Assembly (NCBI RefSeq): GCF_963678635.1
Contig: NC_087068.1
Location: 53,592,213 to 53,656,212, forward strand
Direction of reading: 5' to 3'
Length of the DNA stretch: 64,000 nt
Source: Symsagittifera roscoffensis
Lineage: Eukaryota > Xenacoelomorpha > Acoela > Convolutidae
The notes below the pieces were generated by a model, which made no database searches, was not told the origin of the DNA, and was given only the letters and a program-made list of their open reading frames with translations. The translations under genes and the position numbers were made by a program. Each line of letters opens with the position of its first letter. Position 1 is the stretch's first letter. This document shows positions 36,774 to 47,071 of the stretch, in pieces.

Positions 36774-37881
36774 CTAAAAATTAACCACGCCACCCAGTGG
36801 CGTGCGCAAAATTCTCCAAAAAAAACCATGAGAACCCTATTTTCTAAAACATTTTTTGTGCCGCAAGCAAAAAAAAGCAGGCCAAAAAGCGTTTCAGGCA
36901 CTTTTCAGAAATTTTCGACGATCAAACACGTAACTTGAAGTATCCATGGCTTTTTTCTGAAGTAGTTGCACACTTGCGACTTTAAATTAGGAAAGCACTT
37001 TCACTGACACAACGTTTCAGATACACATTCTTAAAATTATATGGAAATTTATGTCAAACATAAAGATGAGGAACCGAAAAATAAAAAAAAGACGAGAAAA
37101 AGATGAAATTTTCGTGTCAAACTGGTGAACTTTAATTTAAAAAATGTTGAATTTTGTTTCAGATTTTTTTTTAAATTCCTTTCACACTATTGATATTTCT
37201 AAAGTAACAGGGGGTGAATGGAAACTTCAAGTAACAGTTACAAATTGATTCGAATTGATCAGATGTAGCAAATTTTAAAGTCGACCAGATAGGAGGCCTC
37301 AATTAAATTTGGAACGATTTCATATCCGCGTACACAATAATAGCACGAACTATATCGCGTGTGTTATTAACACGATGTGGGAAAAATGGTCATTGATTCA
37401 AAACAAGCAGAGGTAAAATATCGTTTAGTATTTGAGCTCAAGACAACAGTAGCTTTCGGATGATCGAAAAAAAATTGTTTTAAACGGTAATTTTGTCTAG
37501 AGAAAAAACCGCCCAGAGTAAAAAATTTTTGTGTCCTCCTTTAAAATTTGGAACAACAAGACTGCTCGTTTATGAGGGCACCAAAGCCTTGGATGTTCAA
37601 ATTATCCCTTAACTGTTTCTGAATAAATTTTTGGCAAAAAAAACTTTGTTAGACTTCGAAATTTGAAACTGCAATTATCAAATCGAAATAAAAATCAAAG
37701 CTAAAATTTGAATACAATAGAAATAATTTGACTGAACGAATCATCTAGTTTGCCTCAGTTCAAATTGGAACGCTTATGAGTGCGAGCTAACTTGCGACGC
37801 ATAAATAAATGTCGTTTTGAAACTATTTGAAGTTAAACGAGAACTTTCCAATTGAAGTTAGGCTAGTTTGCGCATACCCAC

Positions 37882-37911
37882 CTGAGTCAAAGCTTTCGTT
37901 GTAAAGTTGGC
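37882..37911 (-). CDS. GT14 glycosyltransferase microexon D (30 nt)
   Basis: Acceptor TTTTTATTTAG, donor CTCAG|GTGGGT. It is 30 nt long and phase 1 at both ends, so it adds ten codons without shifting the frame. Joined to its neighbours it reads D-G|QLYNESFDS|G-P-E, linking the exon C end (NVLDG) to the exon E start. It corresponds to the variable linker after the TNLE segment in the family. It is the only one of seven copies of this block with canonical AG and GT borders. Identified by phase and position rather than by a conserved motif. Confidence 0.7.
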
Positions 37912-37987
37912 CTAAATAAAAAGGCACCCCTAGAGTAAATTTTTCTTACTTTTTTGAAATTCGTTAGAAGTATCAATTTTAACTAAC

Positions 37988-38122
37988 CATCCAAAACATT
38001 GGCGCCTCTCAATTTTCGAAGAACTTCAACCAGCTCCAAATTTGTGAACAAAGGCAGCTCCTCGCCAGTTAAATTAATCGAATATTTCCATTCTTTTGAG
38101 AACTTGAAGAAATATTTAACAA
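37988..38122 (-). CDS. GT14 glycosyltransferase exon C
   Basis: A 135-nt exon with donor GGATG|GTTAGT. The acceptor region is CTCTTAGAGAG, three overlapping AGs. Only the third (exon start 38122) fits the phase of exon B. It encodes about residues 190-234, including KEWKYSINLTGEELPLFTNLE, a clear match to the family segment W-K-Y-x-I-N-L-x-G-x-[DE]-x-P-L-x-T-N-L-E, then VEVLRKLRGANVLDG. Of the seven copies of this block in the window, this one is closest to the family consensus and sits next to exons A and B. The flanking TE-like sequence found beside the other copies is absent here, so this is the founder. Confidence 0.85.
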
Positions 38123-38216
38123 CTCTCTAAGAGCTCACCACCCCACTTAACTCTCATCCTAATGATCATTCGATACAATATGATGAAGTAAAATATTTTT
38201 GTTTTGAAGACTTTAC

Positions 38217-38301
38217 CTTGCTGGAACCTTGCATGAACATGATAAATAGCATATTTAAAAAAAATTGTTTGAAGAGGGGAACAATCAGTTATTAAATACA
38301 A
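38217..38301 (-). CDS. GT14 glycosyltransferase exon B (3' border firm, 5' border uncertain)
   Basis: Donor CAGCAAG|GTAAAG at 38217/38216. In the frame that matches exon C it reads ITDCSPLQTIFFKYAIYHVH then ARFQQ, continuing into exon C as VVKYFFKFSKEWKY. This resembles the family segment C-F-x-N-V-F...Y-x-x-S-R-x-Q-x-x-L before the W-K-Y motif. A TAA lies just upstream in frame and no AG occurs between it and the first matching codon, so the acceptor is non-canonical, mutated or mis-sequenced. A start at about 38301 gives 85 nt and keeps the phase from exon A. If the acceptor is truly dead, the gene would be disabled here. Confidence 0.55.
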
Positions 38302-39054
38302 AGATTAAGATTATCCCACAAATTTTTTGAAAAAAAAAACAAAAAAGGGCCACAGTTTGCTGCCTCTCATTCAATAACAAAACTAAAACTCGTTATATTG
38401 GTAAACATCATCGAACAACCTTGCAAAAAATTGTTTCTGACTAAAGCAATTGAGATTGAGACCGCGACCATGAGTTAAGAAGATAATAAAACTCCCACAT
38501 TCTGCTATAGCAAGGGGGGGTCAGTTGTTAAATATAAATTTAAATCCTTGATCAAGGAAGTCATGCATCGAAACTCCGCCTCCAGGATTGAAATAGTTCC
38601 ATATTTTACATCCACAGGTTGACTATCAACAACTACATTATTCGGAAAGCATTTCGCCAGCTGTGCAATCTGAAATCAAACAATACCTGTTTCTCACTTT
38701 TTCTTGGTTTAACCCAAAAACAAACTCATGTGGTTCATAATGATTTATTTATAAATGCTCCTCCCCCCTTCCTAAATCAGCCCCTGCCTCACATAAGCAT
38801 CAGTTTTATGGCGTAACGAGGGGTGTTTTGCGAGGTTAAGTATGAAGGCCAGATATGCTTGACAAATTGTATGCTAGGCAGACTTTCTTTTTATTGTAAC
38901 AAGCGGACAGCGCGAACTGAAAAATTCTGTAAAAAATTGCAGGTGAGGGTTTGGGTAAAGAAAAAAGCCAATAAATGGTATCAAATGATGTAATCAAATG
39001 ATGAAATCAAATTATGTAATCCAATGATGTAATCCAATGATGTAATGAAGTAAC
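38302..39054. other. Intron A-B
   Basis: No exon recognised. Includes a G7 run near 38514 and a short tandem repeat of TGATGTAATCCAA type at about 38980-39046, immediately downstream of the exon A donor. Confidence 0.5.
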
Positions 39055-39537
39055 CTTCCTCTTAAAAGCTGAGTGTGAAGAAGCGTCCACATGGAAACAG
39101 TAGAAATTCTGCCGTCTGTAAATTGACATGAACAATTGTTCAATTTGGTCAAAATTGTGGTACACGAGCAGACTAAAGGCAATCGGGAAATTTTCTTCGT
39201 CTTTCGTAATAGGATCTGGGATGTAAAATTCTTCACGATAATCAAAGTAGGAAGAACAATTTGATATATCTGTTTTGAGTGCAGGAATTGCATGGTGATT
39301 TCGGGCAATTGATGAGTTAATCAGCTTTTCGTTAGCGTTTTTACTCCACAATAATTCACACGTTGAGTAAATTTCAGCCAAAGCGTGCGAACTTTTTTTC
39401 GGCAAAAAGGAATCAGAATTCAAAAAGTGAGCCACCGTTTGGTCAGATTTGCGGTAATTCGAGTTGAAATTTGATAAGAACAACAAGTAGATAAAATATA
39501 ACAAAAAGAGAACTAATGAAAACGTCTTTGTTTTCAT
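39055..39537 (-). CDS. GT14 core-2/I-branching GlcNAc-transferase-like, exon A (start)
   Basis: First coding exon: ATG 39537-39535, 161 codons, donor AGGAAG|GTTACT, phase 0. Residues 6-22 form one hydrophobic signal-anchor after a short basic N-terminus, the type II topology of Golgi glycosyltransferases. A stem follows, with possible N-glycosylation sites NSS (74-76) and NCS (93-95). The Branch (GT14) domain begins at about residue 115 with ENFPIAFSLLVYHN, then QIEQLFMSIYRRQNFYCFHV and D151-ASS, a clear match to the family FPIAY..V..D..Q.ERL...IY.PQN.YC.HVD.K.S pattern. Joined to exons B, C, D, E and F the coding length is 1329 nt (442 aa), as expected for the family. The reaction (beta-1,6-GlcNAc or xylosyl transfer) is inferred from the family only. 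Confidence 0.85.
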
Positions 39538-39627
39538 TTTTACACGATAATAATTGTAGCTCAGGACTTTTTTGCTCCGTACTATTTAGGATATGAACTG
39601 GTTGAAGATTTTCTGTAGTCTAATAGA

Positions 39628-39836
39628 CAAACTCAGGATCAACTTAACATCCTCCCCCCTAAACACGTTTAGGGGAGAGGATGTTAACTTGGTTCTAAGT
39701 TAGGAATTTTCAGCCAATCAGAATCGAGCATTTTACATGCAGCCCTTAGCAAATTTAATTTAATTTAAGCACTGGGGTGGATGATCTTAACGTGGTCTAT
39801 TGGGGGGAGGAGGATGTTAACTTGATCCCAAACTCA
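39628..39836 (+). mobile_element. hAT-like MITE with 8-bp target-site duplication
   Basis: A 193-bp element (39636-39828) with inverted ends GGATCAACTTAACATCCTCC at the left and the complement at the right (one extra GGA triplet and one mismatch). It is flanked on both sides by the identical octamer CAAACTCA (39628-39635 and 39829-39836). Inside is a strong hairpin, CCCCTAAA-CACG-TTTAGGGG, and a partial third copy of the end sequence. An 8-bp duplication is typical of hAT transposons. No transposase is present. The element lies about 100 bp upstream of the glycosyltransferase start codon. Confidence 0.8.
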
Positions 39837-40189
39837 AACTCAATGTGAGATTTCATTATCGAAAAAGACAGTTGTCAAGTCAAATTTTTTGCACCGGTCT
39901 CAGGATATGGCTGAGTCGTAGAGTTTGTTCTATAGACTAGTAGATAGGAAACGCAATTTGAGTTTATTGCGCTCGGTCTTTTTTAGACAAATTTCAACTT
40001 TTTTATCAAGCAACTTGGACGAAATTGTTTTCTTGAGGTCAAAAACCAAAATACATTTCATCTGTGATAATTTTTCTTAGAATTACGGGCGGTTAAAGAT
40101 TTTCAATTTGGACAATTTGGGATAATTAAGGTGTAATATACTTCGTGCTAATAACGCGTAAAAGCAGAATTAATCAGTATTAGATATCA

Positions 40190-40785
40190 TTCCAAAGTGA
40201 AACAAGACTGCTCGTATCAGGGCAAAGCCCTGAATGTTCCGACTGCCTTTTAAGGTTTATGGAACAGTAGTAACAAGAAAATTAAATGTTAAAAAAATAA
40301 AATGAAAAAAAATTCTAAAATTTGAAATTTTTTATGAAAATCATCCCCCCACTCGCCATATAAAAGACAAAAGAGTAAATTTCTCTCTTTGCAACAACTC
40401 AATTATGGCAAATAAGCTTCTTTCAAACAATTTGGAACGATTTTTAAGACGGATTAAATCTACGCTTACGCGTTAAAAGCGCGAAATATATCGCGCGTTA
40501 ATTGTCCCAAATTGGCCAAAAATGGCAATCTTTAAACCCCCATAACTTTACAAAAAAAGATTACAGGTGAAATATATTTTCAAATTTAAGCTTAAGAGAA
40601 CAAACCCTTTTGAATGATAAAAAAATCCGTCAAAAACGGCTAGTTATAAGTCGAAATTTGTCTGAAGAAAAAAAAACCACCCCGAGCACAAATAATCCGT
40701 TACTTTCGTATCGAAAGTCGGAGCAACAAGACTGCTCGTACCAGGTTGAAGCCCTGATTGTTCCGACTGCAAGAGGCTTGGTGTT
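40190..40785 (+). mobile_element. Dispersed repeat copy (AAGACTGCTCGTATCAGGGC family)
   Basis: Begins CAAGACTGCTCGTATCAGGG and ends just after a second, same-oriented ACAAGACTGCTCGTACCAGG (about 40727). It contains CATCCCCCCACTCGCC, a CGCTTACGCGTTAAAAGCGC block and a palindrome ACTTTCGTATCGAAAGT. A full inverted copy is at about 61080-61625 and a partial copy beside the N gap. Related sequence is also built into the glycosyltransferase intron array. No coding capacity; class unknown. Confidence 0.7.
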
Positions 40786-40929
40786 GAATCACCATGATAG
40801 GTTACTCTATGTTGAATATCTAATTCTGTAGTTAACACAGCATGTGCGGGGCTGATTTCCAAAATAATGTTTCCTAGAAAGTTTTTTCCATTGTTTGTAA
40901 AGCAAATGCTAACACTATTCCATAGAACT

Positions 40930-41005
40930 TAAAACACAGTCAAAACCTTCAGGGCTTCAAACTAGGATCAGGGCTACGAGTAGTCTTGTTTGTTTAGCCG
41001 ACAAA
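40930..41005 (-). mobile_element. Short fragment of the AAGACTGCTCG repeat family
   Basis: Inverted remnant containing CTTCAAACTAGGATCAGGGC and CGAGTAGTCTTGTTT. Confidence 0.45.
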
Positions 41006-41645
41006 AGCATTCGCCGACAAAAATTATTCAGTCTTAAAACTATTACTTGAACCGAGAGAAATTGATCAGAGGTACCATCTAAAAAAAGAACCAATTTTTG
41101 GCAAGAAGAACGTACCAGCTGATTTTAGCTCTAAAAAGGATAGGGTTGGTTCTACTTTTGGATTTAAATTTCTCCATAGGCGTGAAATTGTGGGAATCAG
41201 TTTACTTTAAACGAGTTGTCACAAGGAGTATAAAATAATTTTCTCGCTGGAAAAATTTTAAGATGATCTACTTTTTTTCATTTCAGTTATCAAACAAGAT
41301 TTTCACTCCCCTATCAAAACTACTGCGCACAGTGAAAAAGGTCTTTTTGAGATCCGGAATAAACTTATTTGTTGAAATCAAGAGTTGGTACTTTCATAGA
41401 GCACTTGCTCATAGCCAATGTAAAATTTTTGATGTCGTTGTTGCCCAAAATGTGTTTTTTTTTGTCGTTAAAATTACGTTTATTTTTATCTACTAGTGTA
41501 TAAATGCAAATGAACAGAGTAAACAATAAGTAAAACAATTAAACGGCCTATGGCTACATGGAAGCAATCTCTGAAAATGATTAAGTCAGAAGTCAAACGC
41601 AATTTCTTGCGATTATGGCGATTATTGTTTCGTTCAAATTCAGTG

Positions 41646-41957
41646 TCAAGCAAGTCGCCAAATACTATGAATGACCCGATGGAGTATTTTTAATTTTGTA
41701 CATAAAAAAAGTTTAAATGGCATTTTTTTGCATGGCCACAGAAGTGCTGAAATTTTTTTCTTGGAAAAGAAATTTGAAGTCAATTTGTTTTGGAGAAATT
41801 CTTTTGGGTTGTTAGACCACTGTTCAAACACTCCAAAACAAACGGCGCAATGATTTGCTGTCAACATTATCGAATGAACCCATTTTAAAGCGTTTGACAT
41901 GTCCTGACAACAACTATTAGCATTAATTTTGATAGCTAATAGTTGCGGAAAGAGCAA
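41646..41957 (-). other. Orphan open frame, about 100 codons
   Basis: An open minus-strand frame with somewhat protein-like composition (QDMSNALKWVHSIMLTANHC, VFEQWSNNPKEFLQNK). The first ATG gives 84 residues. No family recognised, no promoter or splice context, and no second copy in the window. It may be a decayed exon or chance. Confidence 0.2.
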
Positions 41958-41999
41958 AAATAACTGCGGAAACTGACATTTAAAATTAAATCGAATGGA

Positions 42000-42380
42000 A
42001 GTTATAAAAATAAATAAAGTACATGTTAAATAACAATATCAAGCAATTTTTCAATAAATTTCATAAAATAATGTTCTTTATGGTAAATTAGTTAAGAAAA
42101 AAAGCAAACTTTTTGTGTTTTTAATCTAGGCGGACTAGTAAAATATAGCAACAGCTTTAAAATTTTTTGTGAACTATTTTCTCAACCAGGTTGATCAAGG
42201 ATCGTGTGTATTAAATGTACACGGGCATGGAGGTTCACTAGAGTATGATGCAGTTTCACGATACATTTCAGTACGATGTGTTTTAATCTACTGATGTTTC
42301 TCTATTATCAGTTCGAGTTTAACCGACTGTCAAAAATTGTCAACCATCGTAGATTTTCATGATTTTAATTAATCCTATCC
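42000..42380. other. No gene seen
   Basis: AT-rich intergenic sequence without a recognised repeat. Confidence 0.4.
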
Positions 42381-42500
42381 ATGAAGGGATTTTTGATTTT
42401 CTTAGTCTTATTTCCAACAGAGCGCTCTATTAAGCTTAAAAAACCTGTTATTACTGCAGTGAAAATTGAAAACTTCAAATCACAACTGAAACTGTTTTAA
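42381..42500 (+). CDS. Possible 39-aa secreted peptide
   Basis: A short ATG frame: MKGFLIFLVLFPTERS is a basic start plus hydrophobic run like a signal peptide, followed by a basic segment (KLKKPVITAVKIENFKSQLK) and TAA. Nothing else supports it. Short frames of this kind arise by chance in AT-rich DNA. Confidence 0.2.
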   Translation: MKGFLIFLVLFPTERSIKLKKPVITAVKIENFKSQLKLF

Positions 42501-45430
42501 TATGATTTATCACTTGACTCAATCTGAATTACTTTTGCGTGGAATAAAAAAAAAGAAGACACTAAAATAAATTCGGCTGCAAATTTCCTCGTTACATTCA
42601 GTGATCGAAATAATAAAAACGAATTTAATCGTTTCAAAATTGAAAATACAGCGGCCTCAAACTGGTTGCCTCAAAAAAGTTTACTGAGACAACAAAATTA
42701 ACGGGTTAGGGGACAAAAAAGTTGAGCAGACATTCACGGTACGAACTTCTCTTTCGGTCAGTGTAAGCTATCATTAAGAATAGGAAGTTTGTTTTGACAA
42801 ACGTCTTCAGTGAGATAGCATTTGGTGACATCTAAAATGTGGCACGAAGGTCCTGTAAAGCCAGAGAACAGGTGGTTGTTGCTGTATGAGCTTGAAGAAA
42901 CATTTTTCCCATAAACTAGCCAAATGAAGAATTGCCTTTTGAAAAAATTTTGCCTTTTTCAGTAATACACATGCTAAGTGCTGATTTTTAATTGGCTGAA
43001 TCCGAAAGACTTTGTACAACAAAAAAACTAATAAATAATTTTTCAGGTGCAAAAACCATTGAGCTCTGCAAATTTTCCAGTGGATCAAAATTTGCAGTGC
43101 TTTCCAAAGACATAATTCACGATAATATTGTCCTCAGAATTTGGTGAACAATGAAATTCGGCTCTTTTCACATTTTGCTGAAGTCTGTCAGTTATTCCGC
43201 AATCAAGAGCATGTTTTGCCGAATGACATCATCAACTAGGAGTCATTTTCTAAAAATATACTTGAAGTACTTTTTGTTACGCGGGGTTTACTAGTTCGAT
43301 AGGTAGTTGTAGTTTTGCTAAAATTAGCACTGGTTTAAATGATCACTATTTTCTCGAATTTTATGATGTTTCCTCAGGTTTTCAAGTTCTCAAACTACAT
43401 CTTCATAAGCAGGAGACAAAGACTTGACCAGTATACCTTTGGTTCAGAAGAAAGTAAAATTCACAAAGTTGTCAAATTCTGAACATTCCACAATGAATTT
43501 TTAAAATTGTTGTAAAGGAAAAAATCCAGAAGTGGTTTTTTTCCTATAATTTATTTATTCTGGCGATAATTTCTACCATGAAATCAAAGTCAACTTGAAA
43601 ATCTTGACAAAAACTTGAAATGTTTTTGAGTTGTTTCAGCTTCTTATGGACCTGGTCTTAGCAGTACTCTGTCACAATTATATCTCATTTTATAATTCAT
43701 TTTAATCTCTCCCTTTCAAAACAAATTAAAATCATTATAATATATTTCAATCAATTATGACCGGTTCAAAATGTTTCAACTGCCGCGGGAACCTTTCAAT
43801 TAATATAAAGCGCCCTCCGTAAAGTTTTTGTTCATGAGATAATTTTGTGTTCAGATGAACCAAAGACTGAAACGAAATCTCAGCCTGAGAGATTCGTTTT
43901 TGACTGAATAATTATCTTTGAAAAATCATCAATTTAAAGAGTTTTTTTTTGTAAGCACGATAATTATTTATCATGGATTAAAAGAGATTATAACATCTTG
44001 GAAATTATTACAAATGAAAATGATTAAAAATTATTTAATTACCTAAATTTGAAAACTATATTTGATTTTAATTGTTAAAAATCCAATATAAAACTCGTTA
44101 TACCCAATTCCTTAACCCTAATTTTAGATAGGGGCGATAACAAATTGTTCAAATCAGGGTGAAGTTTTAAATTTTCTGACTGTTTGGACAAGTTTTTTGT
44201 ATGAAGTTTTACTAAAATTTTCAATGAAAAAACTAACGTGAAATGTTTTCTATATGTGTTTTTATCAAGAACCCCTTATATAAAATTAAGTAGAAAATGT
44301 TATCTATTTTGACTTTATTTAACAAGCTACTAGTTGAAAGTGCTTTGCCTCTTAAGCAAATGTATCTGTATTGGGATAATTGGGATACTTTTATCTGATG
44401 AATTGTGTTAGTGTTATCTGAATTAGGATGAAAATTTCGAAGTTTAATATATTTCATGCTTTTCTTAGGCGCTAGTTTTTATAATAACATAAATATAAAA
44501 TTTTATAATATAAAATTTTATATTTATATATAATAATATAAAATAATAATGCATAAGATATAATTGAATTATTTTTTGGCGTGACAAGTTTTCGGCTAAA
44601 TAAAAAATTACGATTGATTACAATCGATTACATTCAACCTAAAGAGTTTTTTTTGTAAAAACTATAATCAATTATAATGGATTATAAAAGAATATAATCT
44701 TTTGGAAAATATAACGGTTAGAATCGATATATGATTCCTTCGAACACCTAATTTTGGGAAATATATTTAATTGTAATTATCAAAAAATCAATAATAAAAA
44801 AATTGAGCCTTAATTTTGATGCGAGAAATAAAATGTTGCTCAAATCAGGTTGAATTTGAAGCCTTAAGTTTTTCGACTGTTCAATTAAATGTTTTGTTGA
44901 AAATACTTAAGTAAATTTTTTTCAAACATTTGCTTATAGGTAAGTAAAAAAATTATATTTTGAGTTTACAAACAAACTATACGAGGTGAAAACGTTTTTA
45001 ATTTAATTAAACAGTTTCATCTTTGCATCTGTAATTAAGTCCATGTTTTTTTTTTATTTATCAGAAACATTATACAAAACTCAGTGGGAGCGAAAATTAA
45101 AATATCATTTCTCAACTGAGATTGATTGATTTACGCCAATTGCTCCTGAATATAGCTTAAAATTGTATTAACATAAAATTGCATAAAATGACTAGATGCG
45201 TTTTTCAATCGAGCGTTATCTTATGAATGACAACTTGGAAAAGAACTGTTTGCGTTCGTGTTAGAAAGAATTCACAAGACACTTTATTTTTCAACTGGAG
45301 CTTCTAACTGGTTAAAGGCCAGATGTTGCCAACATTGAGACTGTAAAATTTTATTAGTTCCAACTTGAAGAGAAATAAAAAAAAATACAATATCATTATC
45401 CAAACTTGAAAAAAACTTTCAGCATAAATT
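42501..45430. other. Intergenic, no gene; palindromic AT-rich blocks
   Basis: No coding frame I can support. About 43960-44050 and 44590-44720 contain GATTATAAT/ATTATAATC-type motifs like those at 48.4-49.3 kb. About 44485-44550 is a nearly pure A/T palindromic stretch (TATAAAATTTTATA repeated). Confidence 0.45.
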
Positions 45431-45541
45431 GACGTCAACAATAATACATTTAAACTCTAGAATCGCATACCGAAACAATATCCGTCTAAGTTTTGTATAT
45501 CCGTTAGAATTTTTTCCAGACACTACAGTTTTTATTTTAAA

Positions 45542-46258
45542 ATGGCAACGGAAAAATCATCTCCTGGAAAAATTGTCAGACAAAAAGTTATCCCCATGGA
45601 GGTCAACGCAGTTTGGGGCTGGGTGAAAACTTTCGACCAGCAATGGATCCCTCATTTTCCCGCCATAACTTCCATAGAACTGGTCTCCAATCAAGCATCC
45701 AAAAAAGACGGAAAGTCTTCAAAAGGTGTTGTAAGAATGGTAAAAATGACTCATAAAGACGAAGTGCATTCATTCAAAGAGCGGCTCGATTTCTGCAAGT
45801 CTGAAATCTACACATTGATTTATAGCCTTCTGGAATATCACAAAAACTCGGACGTATCTGCTTCAAAAGATGGCGACTCTGCTATTGATGTTAGAGGCAC
45901 GCTTTTCACGATCAAACTGAAAGGAGCTCTTAACGAGGTTGACCAATCACCGGAGACCAAAATCACGTGGATTTGTCAATTCAACCCGGAAGTTCCAAAA
46001 TTGAAAGAACTTGCTGAAAATGTGTTCACACTTTCGATCGACTCTTGTCTGAATGAAATGGAACGAAAGTTCAACGAGCCGATTGGAAAATGCACAATTT
46101 TCTTGAAAGGCGCCAAGAATTTAATGACAGCTGATATGTTTTCATCTGATCCTTATTGTATTTTGCGGATGTCGGACATGACATCAGAAGCAGCGAAAAA
46201 GTCAAGGGTCAAAAAGTGGACCAAAAATCCGGCTTATAATGAAGACTTCGAATTCGAG
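45542..46258 (+). CDS. SRPBCC/START-like + C2 domain protein, exon 1
   Basis: ATG 45542 to donor TTCGAG|GTAAGA; 239 codons, phase 0. Residues about 15-175 match the SRPBCC lipid-pocket fold (polyketide-cyclase/START-like): AVWGWVKTFDQQWIPHFP near the start, KGVVRMVKM strand, KERLDFCKSEIYTLIYSLLE (the E-x-L-x-x-x-D signature strand), TKITWICQFNP strand and a long amphipathic C-terminal helix. A C2 domain starts at about residue 182 (GKCTIFLKGAKNLMTADMFS), with loop-1 acidic residues D198 and D203 before PYC. The pairing suggests a cytosolic protein that binds a lipid or hydrophobic ligand and docks on membranes with calcium; that role is inference. Confidence 0.8.
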
Positions 46259-46439
46259 GTAAGATAAATAGTTGGATTAAGACTATTTTTCCACGAGGTA
46301 AAAGGGCCAACATACGAGTTTTTCAACTCTTGACAGAAAACCCTTGTCAGGGTCCTGCTTCAGAAAAACATATTGTTTTTTTTTTAATTTGGGCAGCGTA
46401 ATATTGCCTCACCCTCAAAAAACGAGCACAAATCATGCT

Positions 46440-46790
46440 GGGACTCGAACATTTTTTTAGGTCGACCAAATTGATTTTCTGAGCTCTCCCAAATCACTAT
46501 GAAGACCCTTAGATTGATCAACTTTTCTCCGCCGCAAAAAACAGGCCAAAAAAGGGGTTTTTATGCACTTTTCGGAAAATTTCGGCCAAAAAATCGCGTT
46601 TTTTCGGCGCGTGCTCCCTCATCAAAATTAGTATATATTGACAAAAAAGGCGCCTTAAGAACAATTTTAAGGTCAGTCATCCAAAAATGGATATCTCAAA
46701 ATAGTACAAAGGGTGTCGAATCCCTGAAAGAAAAAAGTGTCCGCCCCCTCCCTCCCCTCCCCCTCCCTCTAAATCCGCTACTGGTCTCAG
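46440..46790 (+). mobile_element. Dispersed repeat in intron 1 (GGCGCGTGCTCC family)
   Basis: Matches 17640-17780 and (inverted) 61740-62120. It has a C-rich end at about 46741-46785 finishing AAATCCGCTACTGG, whose reverse complement CCAGTAGCGGATTT resembles the CAGTGGCGGAT-type end of many animal DNA transposons. Confidence 0.6.
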
Positions 46791-46973
46791 GTTTTTCAAA
46801 TTTCAAAAAATCCTTATTGTAGCATTATTAATCGAGAAATTTAACTTTTTCAAGTTAACTCATCATTATTAGTTACTAATTGTAAAATAGTTACCAAAAT
46901 TATTAGTCGCTTCTAATTTAAGATCTAAACTCGAAAGAAATCGAACACGAATTAGTTACTAAATTTTGTTCAG

Positions 46974-47071
46974 GTGCGTCCTCGGAGTCTCAAATTGATC
47001 CTCACTTTCTGGGATTATGATGGAGTGGGGGACGGAGACGATCCAATGGGTTCTGCCGAAATGGACTTCAG
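46974..47071 (+). CDS. SRPBCC/C2 protein exon 2
   Basis: A 98-nt exon, acceptor AAATTTTGTTCAG, donor ACTTCAG|GTACAG, phase 0 to 2. It encodes residues 240-271: LKLILTFWDYDGVGDGDDPM carries C2 calcium-loop-3 residues D253, D255 and D261/D262, followed by GSAEMDF. Confidence 0.85.

Larger units (their letters stand above)
26034..37880 (-). repeat. Tandem intron array carrying copies of the exon C-D cassette
   Basis: The long intron between microexon D and exon E is made of repeat units with fixed landmarks: ATCCATGGCTTTTT, CGCGTACGCGATAATAGCAC, CTTGGATGTTCAAAT, the microexon-D block and the exon-C block. Units at 33.2-37.9 kb recur about every 1.36 kb. Those at 24.4-33 kb form a larger unit of about 3.1-3.3 kb that adds a second segment like 19560-20400. 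Next to each extra exon-C block is a TE-like sequence containing CAGTGGCGTGCGCA. Similarity decreases with distance, so the array grew in several steps. Confidence 0.9.

Noticed and set aside
42807-43088. 93-codon minus-strand frame
   Set aside because: No ATG start, no recognisable motif, and competing frames over the same bases look equally likely.
46430-46460. Minus-strand GTTCGAGTCCC resembling a tRNA B box
   Set aside because: No T-stem pairing, no anticodon or D arm around it; a chance match within a dispersed repeat.
46499-46822. 107-codon frame in intron 1 of the SRPBCC/C2 gene
   Set aside because: It coincides with a dispersed repeat and its C-rich end; composition reflects the element, not a gene.
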